Made by a program: the position numbers and the translations under genes. A DNA stretch of 6,857 bases from Psychroflexus sp. (lineage in GTDB: Bacteria > Bacteroidota > Bacteroidia > Flavobacteriales > Flavobacteriaceae): NCBI GenBank assembly GCA_003565575.1, contig PXBV01000356.1, forward strand, positions 1 to 6,857. The letters are read 5' to 3'. Shown piece by piece: positions 1 to 5,523 of this stretch. The notes beneath the pieces are model-generated. The model saw only the letters and a program-made list of their open reading frames with translations, searched no databases and had not been told where the DNA came from. Within the stretch, counting starts at the first letter, position 1. Each line of letters begins with the position of its first letter.

Positions 1-10
1 AAAAAAAAGT

Positions 11-46
11 AAAAAGGTGGTAGTTTTAGAACTGCTGCCTTTTTTT
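11..46 (+). terminator. Rho-independent terminator of a plus-strand gene off the left edge
   Basis: The arms 11-23 and 32-44 form a 13-bp stem followed directly by a T-run (40-46). Three of the pairs are G-T wobbles when read on the plus strand. On the minus strand the same positions become C-A mismatches, so the hairpin works only in plus-strand RNA. A gene transcribed rightward therefore probably ends just left of the window. The A-run at 1-15 before the stem is typical of such terminators. Confidence 0.8.
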
Positions 47-50
47 ATGC

Positions 51-183
51 AAAGTTGGAAAGTAACACAGTAGAAAGTAATTCAGTATAAAGTTAAAAAG
101 TTGAAAGTTGAAAGTGATTCAGTAGAAAGTTAAAAAGTAGAAAGTAATTCAGTATAAAGTTAAAAAGTAGAAAGTTAGAAAGT
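51..183. repeat. AAAGT-word short-repeat array (left half)
   Basis: The word AAAGT occurs 14 times on the plus strand, beginning at 51, 59, 74, 89, 97, 104, 111, 126, 134, 141, 156, 164, 171 and 179. The spacing is 7-8 bp, or about 15 bp where one word has decayed to a CAGTA-like form. A higher-order unit of 30 bp is visible at 118-147 and 148-177 with few differences, and a related 37-bp unit begins at 81. There is no open reading frame of note and no insertion-sequence feature. This is a low-complexity intergenic minisatellite whose function is not evident. Confidence 0.8.
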
Positions 184-297
184 AAACTTTACAAACTTTA
201 TGAACTTTCAAACTTTACGAACTTGATAAACTTTTGAACTTTCAAACTTTACAAACTTTATGAACTTTCAAACTTTACGAACTTTATAAACTTTCGA
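184..297. repeat. ACTTT-word array made of two 60-bp near-identical tandem units (right half)
   Basis: Positions 184-224 and 244-284 are identical over 41 bp, and the similarity continues to about 236 and 296 with one mismatch (225 versus 285). This gives two tandem copies with a 60-bp period. Within them ACTTT recurs every 8-9 bp (186, 195, 204, 212, a degenerate copy at 221, 230, 238, then the same series plus 60). The word is the reverse complement of the AAAGT word in the adjoining array. The junction is a small dyad with arms 179-183 and 186-190. No coding potential is seen. Confidence 0.85.
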
Positions 298-309
298 CTG
301 ATTTATTCT

Positions 310-450
310 AGCCCCGATAGTAATGAAAAGCTCGGAGCGAGGAGGCTTTGCAAAACCAAGGTGCAAAAAGCGACCAACGGAAGCTCTTTTGCACCTTTGG
401 GTTTTGCAAGCCAATGAGTGAGGACTTGTAATGGATAGCGGGAAATGGCT
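310..450. ncRNA. Long imperfect hairpin element, possibly Flavo-1-like or REP-like
   Basis: The outer arms pair AGC (310-312) with GCT (448-450) and CCCG (313-316) with CGGG (439-442). A middle helix pairs AAG-CTC (328-333) with GAG and CTT (420-427). A long inner helix pairs 344-370 with 384-412; each arm carries TGCAAAA twice, only small bulges interrupt it, and a roughly 13-nt loop closes it. The flanks AGCCCCGATAG and ATAGCGGG resemble a dispersed flavobacterial intergenic element, and from memory I associate this with the Flavo-1 RNA motif, but I could not run a covariance search. The pairs are Watson-Crick, so the transcribed strand cannot be decided. The element lies about 70 bp past the lysA stop codon, so on the minus strand it would fall in the lysA 3' untranslated region and could act as a transcript end. 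Confidence 0.55.
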
Positions 451-502
451 CCTTATCTAACCAATTTTAGGCTCGTGAAAACTAACTAATAATGAACGTA
501 GC

Positions 503-540
503 CAAGTTGAAACTTAACACTAAAGTGCAATTTCAACTTG
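503..540 (-). other. Inverted repeat spanning the lysA stop codon
   Basis: CAAGTTGAAA (503-512) is the exact reverse complement of TTTCAACTTG (531-540), with an 18-nt spacer. The spacer itself can form a small CAC/GTG hairpin. The repeat covers the last codons and the TAG stop (520-522) of lysA. No U-run follows on the minus strand, so it is not a canonical terminator. It may protect the mRNA 3' end or simply be a remnant of the nearby AAGTTGAAA-rich repeats. Confidence 0.55.
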
Positions 541-1725
541 ATTTCTCAAAATATCCTCAAAAGTTTCTCTCTGTCTTATGAGGTGGGCTTTGCCTTTATG
601 CCAAAGCACTTCTGGTGGTCTAAATCTTGAGTTGTAGTTGCTTGCCATGGAATAACAGTAAGCACCAGCATTTTTGAAGGCTAGAATGTCGCCTTCACTG
701 ATTTCTGAAATCATTTTGTTATTGGCAAAGGTATCGGTTTCACAAATATAGCCTACCACCGAGTAAAATCGCTTGTTGCGTTTGGGGTGAGAAATATTAA
801 TGATATCGTGGTTGGACCCGTAAAACATTGGTCGTATTAAGTGGTTAAAGCCTGAGTCAATTTGGGCAAAGACTGTAGAGGTGGTTTGTTTAACTACATT
901 GACTTTGGCTAGGAAGAAACCGGCTTCACTGACCAAAAATTTTCCTGGCTCAAAGGCTAAGGTCAGATCTTTACCGTAAGATTTACAGAAATCGTTGAAG
1001 CGTTTGGTCAGTTTTGCGCCAAGTTCTTCTACATTTGTTTCTATGTCGTTATCGTGATAAGGGACTTTAAATCCGCTTCCAAAGTCTAAAAACTCAAGAT
1101 TTTTGAATTGAGTTGCGGCGTCAAATAGAATTTCTGCAGCGTGCAGGAATACGCCAATATCTAAAATATCACTTCCGGTATGCATGTGGATGCCATTGAT
1201 GGTCATAGAGGTATTTTCTACGATTCTTAAGACATGGGGGAGCTGATGTATAGAAATACCGAATTTTGAGTCGATATGCCCTACGGAAATGTTGGTATTG
1301 CCTCCAGCCATCACGTGTGGATTGATTCTAATGCAAACAGGGACTTGGGGATGTTTTGCTCCAAATTGTTCTAAAATCAATAAGTTATCAATATTGATTT
1401 GCACGCCAAGCTTTACGGCTTCTTCTAGCTCTTCCATAGAAACGCCGTTGGGGGTAAAGATAATTTTTCCTGGATCAAAACCAGCGGCTATACCGAGTTT
1501 GACCTCTTGTATAGAAACTGTATCTAATGCACTGCCTAATTGATTAAACAATCTGAGTATATTCAAATTGGACAATGCTTTTACCGCATAGTGAAGTCTC
1601 AGATGTTTGACCTTTTTAAAAGCCTCGGTTAAGCGTTTATACTGATTGGTAATCTTTTCTGAATCATAAACATAAACTGGGCTACCAAATTCTTGGGAAA
1701 CTTTTAAAAGGTCTGCGTGTGTCAT
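520..1725 (-). CDS. lysA: Diaminopimelate decarboxylase
   Basis: This PLP enzyme decarboxylates meso-2,6-diaminopimelate to L-lysine, the last step of the DAP lysine pathway, in the cytoplasm. At 401 residues it is close to the usual family length and appears complete. The N-terminal alanine-racemase-like barrel carries HYAVKALSN with the PLP Schiff-base lysine at K49. Next come RINPHV (133-138), HMHTGSDI (180-187) and the phosphate-binding DFGSGFKVPY (214-223), where the common GGG is GSG. EPGK (259-262) binds substrate. The C-terminal beta domain has GYICETD with the active-site Cys at C328, and GAYCYSMASNYNSR (354-367), the family signature. The ATG start gives the expected short lead-in to the PVYVYD strand (16-21). 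The leader before it is A/T-rich, with no Shine-Dalgarno motif. A minus-strand terminator about 190 bp upstream implies independent transcription, though I could not identify its promoter. The related carboxynorspermidine decarboxylases are a less likely alternative. Confidence 0.96.
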   Translation of the reverse strand: MTHADLLKVSQEFGSPVYVYDSEKITNQYKRLTEAFKKVKHLRLHYAVKALSNLNILRLFNQLGSALDTVSIQEVKLGIAAGFDPGKIIFTPNGVSMEELEEAVKLGVQINIDNLLILEQFGAKHPQVPVCIRINPHVMAGGNTNISVGHIDSKFGISIHQLPHVLRIVENTSMTINGIHMHTGSDILDIGVFLHAAEILFDAATQFKNLEFLDFGSGFKVPYHDNDIETNVEELGAKLTKRFNDFCKSYGKDLTLAFEPGKFLVSEAGFFLAKVNVVKQTTSTVFAQIDSGFNHLIRPMFYGSNHDIINISHPKRNKRFYSVVGYICETDTFANNKMISEISEGDILAFKNAGAYCYSMASNYNSRFRPPEVLWHKGKAHLIRQRETFEDILRNQVEIAL

Positions 1726-1813
1726 TAGTATTTAAATTTAAAGTATAAAAAATTGAACCGATTAAGATTTTAATTCGGCTAAAATAGTAAACAAAAATGA
1801 ATATAGGATTAGA

Positions 1814-1907
1814 GTGTGCATTTAGATTTTAAAGTACACGCCTTAGTTGCTAATGCTTGTTTCTTATTAGCAAGTTGAGTGAAAAAAGCCTTTCTTAGAT
1901 TGGCTTT
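1814..1907. other. Cluster of three short hairpins upstream of lysA
   Basis: Three stems lie in the 263-bp gap between lysA and the membrane-protein gene. The first is 1814-1819 with 1834-1839, which contains one G-T wobble and so favours plus-strand RNA. The second is TTGCTAAT (1847-1854) with ATTAGCAA (1866-1873), a perfect 8-bp stem with an 11-nt loop. The third is AAAGCC (1885-1890) with GGCTTT (1902-1907), followed on the minus strand by extra Ts. They could form the lysA 5' leader or back-up terminators for the upstream gene. I do not recognise a lysine riboswitch or any other known riboswitch here, and I see no small open reading frame. Confidence 0.35.
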
Positions 1908-1916
1908 GTAGGTTTT

Positions 1917-1943
1917 AAAAAGAAACCCGCAAAGTTTTGCGGG
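1917..1943 (-). terminator. Rho-independent terminator of the membrane-protein gene
   Basis: CCCGCAA (1926-1932) pairs with TTGCGGG (1937-1943) as a 7-bp GC-rich stem with a 4-nt loop. On the minus strand it is followed by TTTCTTTTT (1925-1917). No T-run follows on the plus strand, so it acts leftward. It lies about 45 bp past the stop codon of the 1989-2711 gene and separates that gene's transcription from lysA. Confidence 0.85.
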
Positions 1944-1988
1944 GGATAGTTGTTGATATATAAATTGTAATATAATCATAACTTTTAA

Positions 1989-2711
1989 TTAGGCATTGTG
2001 GTATTTACTTTTCCAGATGGCTGAACTGAAATTCTTGCCTTTGGCAAAGGCGTAATAGATGGCTATACCGCCAACCCATTTGAACATAAAAATAAAAAGT
2101 AAAAAGAATTCTGCTGTAGAACCTTCTCCTTTGGAAAACATTCCTGATGGTACTAACAAGGTGAAAATGAGCGAAATTGCAAATAAAGCAAACATAAAAT
2201 TCTCAAAATTCTTGTAAGGCCACATTAGAAGTTTACGGTATGGACTGATGTCGTTTCCCCATTTATGTACTAAATAATAATAGCCATTTCCTATGGGTGC
2301 AAATAAGAGGGGATCATCTGCATTTTCGAGTTTAAATAGCTTGGAGGGTGCCATAATTTTAAAGCCATCCAAGCTAGTTTCATGCTCTTGCTCGAGGTAT
2401 TTAATTTTTGAAATAGCTTCATAAGGTAATTTTCCTTTAAAGTATTTTGAGTCTAAAAATCTTAGCCTGTAAGTCACACAGATTTTTTCTATTTGGCTAA
2501 TGTGATAGATTTCACTGGATTTTAATTTTTCAAAATTGAAATCGTTTCTATCCGTTGAATTTCCTGATGCTACCTTATCTAAAATTTTGTGATTAGCATC
2601 GTCTACATTCTTCAGAATTTTATTAACCTTATTTAAAATAGCTTCGTTTGAAGTTACTTTAAATTTCTCTTTGTTTAATTGAGTCTTGAGGTTTGTTCTT
2701 TGAAGCATCAT
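1989..2711 (-). CDS. Hypothetical protein with two C-terminal membrane helices
   Basis: I do not recognise this 240-residue protein or its family. The N-terminal part (about 1-65) is polar, rich in Lys and Asn, and probably helical. A central soluble region (about 66-165) has a mixed pattern with many aromatic residues, such as GNGYYYLVHKWGND (141-154), which looks like a folded domain. Two hydrophobic stretches, about 172-190 and 200-223, are likely transmembrane helices joined by a short Gly/Ser/Lys loop, and a short basic tail follows. There is no signal peptide, so it is probably an inner-membrane protein with most of its mass on one side. The first of two consecutive ATG codons is used here, but the second (2706-2708) is equally possible. 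It has its own terminator and a possible promoter, so it is probably monocistronic. Its codon use and base composition look like those of its neighbours, and I see no sign of recent transfer. Confidence 0.85.
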   Translation of the reverse strand: MMLQRTNLKTQLNKEKFKVTSNEAILNKVNKILKNVDDANHKILDKVASGNSTDRNDFNFEKLKSSEIYHISQIEKICVTYRLRFLDSKYFKGKLPYEAISKIKYLEQEHETSLDGFKIMAPSKLFKLENADDPLLFAPIGNGYYYLVHKWGNDISPYRKLLMWPYKNFENFMFALFAISLIFTLLVPSGMFSKGEGSTAEFFLLFIFMFKWVGGIAIYYAFAKGKNFSSAIWKSKYHNA

Positions 2712-2745
2712 ACATCTATTTCAACATTCTCCATAAAAGTAATAT

Positions 2746-2776
2746 CAAAGTAAAACTCAACCAATAACAATCCAAA
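2746..2776 (-). promoter_or_regulatory. Possible Bacteroidetes-type promoter for the membrane-protein gene
   Basis: Read on the minus strand, TTTG (2776-2773) is followed after 20 nt by TACTTTG (2752-2746). This resembles the Bacteroidetes TTTG / TAnnTTTG pair with normal spacing, but the -7 box is one base short. It would start transcription roughly 25-30 nt before the ATG at 2711. Such short matches arise often by chance in AT-rich DNA. Confidence 0.3.
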
Positions 2777-2949
2777 AATTTAACATGCATTAAGCATTTA
2801 TTCAAGAAGCTTGAACACTTCATTTTTACAAAACAATCACACAAACCTTTATAAGTCAGTAAATAAGACTGTTTTTAGACAAAAATATATTCAAGTTTTA
2901 ATGCTGAAAATAATGCGGTTTTGATAGCAAAATATGTTTACTTTTCTAG

Positions 2950-2961
2950 CCTAAATTTAGG
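2950..2961. other. 12-bp perfect palindrome downstream of pheT
   Basis: CCTAAATTTAGG is a perfect palindrome 37 bp past the pheT stop codon. It lacks a loop and a U-run, so it is a poor terminator. It could be a protein-binding site or chance. It is the clearest symmetric element in the 286-bp gap, where I found no convincing pheT terminator. Confidence 0.3.
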
Positions 2962-2997
2962 TATCAACAATTTACAATCATCAAATCTTTTAAAATT

Positions 2998-5424
2998 TTA
3001 TCTTAAACTAGCTCCAAAATTGGTTTCAAATTGGTGTTGTAGTTTTTGCATCACTTTATCTACTTGTTTGTCTGTAAGCGTTTTCTTGTTATCCATGAAT
3101 TTAAAACGAAGTGCATAGCTTTTTTTGTCCTCTGGCAACTTATCTCCTTGGTATACATCAAATAAATCTACATCCTTTAAAATCTTCTTATCGGTCTGGA
3201 AGGCTAAATTTTTGAGGTCATCAAATTTTATGGCATGATCCAGAAGCAATGCAAAATCTCTTTGCACAGATGGATATTTTGGGATTTCACTTATTTTTAA
3301 TTGTTTTTTGTGGATAGCATCTAGGACATGATCCCAGTGAATGTCTGCAAAAAGCACCTCTTGTTCAATATCAAAATGATGAAGTGTGGAGGTCTTCACT
3401 CTTCCAAAATCCACCAGTGATTGAGCATTCCATTTAGCAGTTAGGCCTTCAGCAATTAATTCATTTTGGACTGTTTGGTACTCCAAATTACTTAATCCTA
3501 ATCGCTCAAAAATCAATTCTAAATAGGTTTTGAGTTGGAAAAAGCTAGTTACCTCTGTAGTTTGGGTCCAAGAATCTGCAGTTTTCTTGCCTGTCATAAA
3601 CAAAGACAAATGTTTAAATTCTTTGTAATGTCCATCCAGTTTTTGATAGGTTTTACCAAATTCAAAAAACTTTAAATCTGCTTTTTTCCGATTTAAATTA
3701 TAGCTTACAGATTCCAAACCAGAGAACAACATGGATTGTCTCATCACGCCTAAATCCTTGCTTAAAGCATTTAAAATATTGACATTGTGTTCTTCTTTAA
3801 GTTCTTCTGCTAAGTTTATGTACTCCTCAGAAGTTAAAGAATTGGACATGATCTCATAGAAGCCTTGTGAGACCAGTTGATCTGCAATTTTATTTTGGAG
3901 TTTGTAATCGTCATAAACGGTGGAGTTGGCAACGGAAACATTAAATTTACTGTCGGATTCAATATTATTAAATCCGTAAACTCTCAAAATTTCTTCAATA
4001 ACATCTACCTCTCTTTGCACATCTACTCTATAGGCAGGAATGGTTAACCCCAAACCACTTTCTGAGACATTATTGACTCGAATATCTAGAGAGGTTAATA
4101 TGGTTTTAATGACTCCAGTATCTATTTCTTGCCCTACTAATTGATTGATTTTATCAAAGGTAAGGAACACTTGAAAGTTCTCTATTTTTTTTGGGTAGAA
4201 GTCATCAATATCACTAGAAACTATACCTCCGGCAATTTCTTGAATTAAAATCACAGCGCGTTTAAGAGCAAATTCTGTGATGTGAGGATCTATACCTCTT
4301 TCAAACCTAAAAGAAGCATCGGTATTAAGCCCATGACGTTTTGCTGTTTTTCTGATGCTCACAGGATTGAAATAGGCACTTTCAAGAAAAATATTGGTTG
4401 TACTTTGAGTCACTCCAGACTCTGCTCCTCCAAAAACTCCTGCGATGCAAAGCGGCTTTTCTTCATCACATATCATCAAGTCTTCTGCATGCAATTCTCT
4501 TTCCAATCCATCTAATGTTGTAAATTTAGTGCCTTGCTCTAAGGTTTTTACAATAATTTTGTTGTTTTTTACCTTATCTAAGTCGAAGGCATGTAGAGGT
4601 TGTCCCAATTCATGCAGTACATAATTGGTGGCATCTACCACATTATTTTTTGGGTTAATACCTATAGCTTTGAGTCGGTTTTTAAGCCAATCTGGAGAGT
4701 CTTTTACTTCCAAACCAGAGATGCTTACTCCACAATATCTTGGAGCAAGTTCTGGGTTTTCAACTTTAATAGGCACGCGCAAGCTTCTGTTTTCTACATG
4801 GAAGCTACTCACTGAGGGCGTATCTAATGGGATGGTAATTTCATTTTGGATAAGTCCAGCTCTTAGATCTCTAGCAACTCCCCAATGGCTCATAGCGTCA
4901 GCACGATTGGGGGTAAGACCAATCTCGAAAACTTGATCGTTTTCAATTTCAAAAAGCTCATTCAAAGGTGTGCCTATCCTAACAGCTTGGTCCAGTACCA
5001 TAATTCCATCGTGACTTTTGCCAAGTCCTATTTCATCTTCTGCACAAATCATCCCTTCACTCACCTCTCCTCTAATCTTTCCTTTTTTTATTTTCCAGGG
5101 TTGTCCTTTGTCATCATAAAGGGTAGTGCCTATTGTGGCTACAGGTACCTTTTGACCTTCTTCCACATTGGGAGCTCCACATACAATAGATAGTAACTTG
5201 TCTTTGCCAATATTAACTTTAGTTATTTTTAAACGATCCGCATTGGGATGAGCCTGGCAGGTCTCTACATATCCTACAACCACTCCTTCTAGACCTCCTT
5301 TTACAGACTCAAAAGTGGAAACTCCTTCTACCTCAAGTCCTAGATCTGTGAGCAAAACAGCAGTTTCTTCTGCAGTCCACTTTGTATTTAAAAATTGCTT
5401 TAACCAGTTGTATGAAATTTTCAT
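2998..5424 (-). CDS. pheT: Phenylalanine--tRNA ligase beta subunit
   Basis: This is the beta subunit of the cytoplasmic (alpha-beta)2 enzyme that charges tRNA-Phe with phenylalanine. The beta subunit recognises the tRNA and edits mischarged Tyr-tRNA-Phe. At 808 residues it has full bacterial length. The start MKISYNWLKQFL is typical. An EMAP-like tRNA-binding OB fold (about 44-153) contains HPNADRL (59-65) and CGAPNV (82-87). TPNRADAMSHWGVARDL (171-187) follows. The B3/B4 editing region (about 215-390) has NNVVDATNYVLHELGQPLHAF (260-280), GVFGG (329-333) and SFRFERGIDP (371-380). The B5 domain (about 411-483) ends in EVDVIEEILRVYGF (472-485). A catalytic-like core fold (about 490-700) follows. 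The C-terminal ferredoxin-like anticodon-binding domain (about 715-808) has YPSVQRDFALLLD (717-729) and ends GASLR. pheS, which encodes the catalytic alpha subunit, is not adjacent within this window: the divergent neighbour is a peptidase gene, and an unrelated gene lies downstream. Confidence 0.98.
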   Translation of the reverse strand: MKISYNWLKQFLNTKWTAEETAVLLTDLGLEVEGVSTFESVKGGLEGVVVGYVETCQAHPNADRLKITKVNIGKDKLLSIVCGAPNVEEGQKVPVATIGTTLYDDKGQPWKIKKGKIRGEVSEGMICAEDEIGLGKSHDGIMVLDQAVRIGTPLNELFEIENDQVFEIGLTPNRADAMSHWGVARDLRAGLIQNEITIPLDTPSVSSFHVENRSLRVPIKVENPELAPRYCGVSISGLEVKDSPDWLKNRLKAIGINPKNNVVDATNYVLHELGQPLHAFDLDKVKNNKIIVKTLEQGTKFTTLDGLERELHAEDLMICDEEKPLCIAGVFGGAESGVTQSTTNIFLESAYFNPVSIRKTAKRHGLNTDASFRFERGIDPHITEFALKRAVILIQEIAGGIVSSDIDDFYPKKIENFQVFLTFDKINQLVGQEIDTGVIKTILTSLDIRVNNVSESGLGLTIPAYRVDVQREVDVIEEILRVYGFNNIESDSKFNVSVANSTVYDDYKLQNKIADQLVSQGFYEIMSNSLTSEEYINLAEELKEEHNVNILNALSKDLGVMRQSMLFSGLESVSYNLNRKKADLKFFEFGKTYQKLDGHYKEFKHLSLFMTGKKTADSWTQTTEVTSFFQLKTYLELIFERLGLSNLEYQTVQNELIAEGLTAKWNAQSLVDFGRVKTSTLHHFDIEQEVLFADIHWDHVLDAIHKKQLKISEIPKYPSVQRDFALLLDHAIKFDDLKNLAFQTDKKILKDVDLFDVYQGDKLPEDKKSYALRFKFMDNKKTLTDKQVDKVMQKLQHQFETNFGASLR

Positions 5425-5445
5425 AATTTATGTCTATAGAACCTG

Positions 5446-5476
5446 CAAATATATGAAACCCACCTTGCTCTTAAAA
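5446..5476 (-). promoter_or_regulatory. Likely pheT promoter with perfect Bacteroidetes -7 box
   Basis: On the minus strand, TATATTTG (5453-5446) matches the Bacteroidetes -7 consensus TAnnTTTG exactly. About 19 nt upstream lies TTTT (5476-5473), a three-of-four match to the -33 TTTG. Transcription would start near 5440, giving a short leader of about 16 nt before the ATG at 5424. The position in the short divergent gap supports it. Confidence 0.55.
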
Positions 5477-5508
5477 TTTTTATTCCATTTAAATTGTGGT
5501 AAATTGTG
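5465..5508 (+). promoter_or_regulatory. Possible promoter of the M28 peptidase gene, with a 10-bp tandem repeat
   Basis: TTG (5465-5467) is followed after 22 nt by TAAATTG (5490-5496), a shortened version of the TAnnTTTG box. The nonamer TAAATTGTG occurs twice, at 5490-5498 and 5500-5508. The copies are 10 bp apart, about one helical turn, which would also suit a regulator site. The match is weak and the assignment tentative. Confidence 0.3.
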
Positions 5509-5523
5509 CCAAAATTAAATTCA

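Noticed and set aside
51..297. CRISPR array
   Set aside because: The repeats are short and back-to-back with 7-9 bp periods or a 60-bp tandem unit. There are no unique spacers between conserved repeats and no cas genes.
1289..1543. Plus-strand open frame of 84 codons inside lysA
   Set aside because: It lies entirely antisense to a clearly conserved gene, and its product has no recognisable domain.
1726..1916. Lysine riboswitch before lysA
   Set aside because: I could not find the multi-helix arrangement or conserved core of that riboswitch, only short independent hairpins.
2850..2880. Hairpin followed by Ts (CAGT/ACTG near 2858-2874) as a plus-strand terminator
   Set aside because: The stem is only about 4 bp with a long loop, and no plus-strand gene precedes it.
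2921..3118. Plus-strand open frame of 65 codons crossing the end of pheT
   Set aside because: More than half of it is antisense to the conserved PheT C-terminal domain, and there is no supporting promoter or motif.
4282..5193. Several plus-strand open frames (4282-4515, 4600-4815, 4625-4936, 4885-5193) inside pheT
   Set aside because: All are antisense shadows of the full-length pheT frame. They overlap each other and show no family motifs.
5315..5518. Plus-strand open frame of 67 codons crossing the start of pheT
   Set aside because: It is antisense to the PheT N-terminus and runs through the divergent promoter region, with no recognisable protein features.
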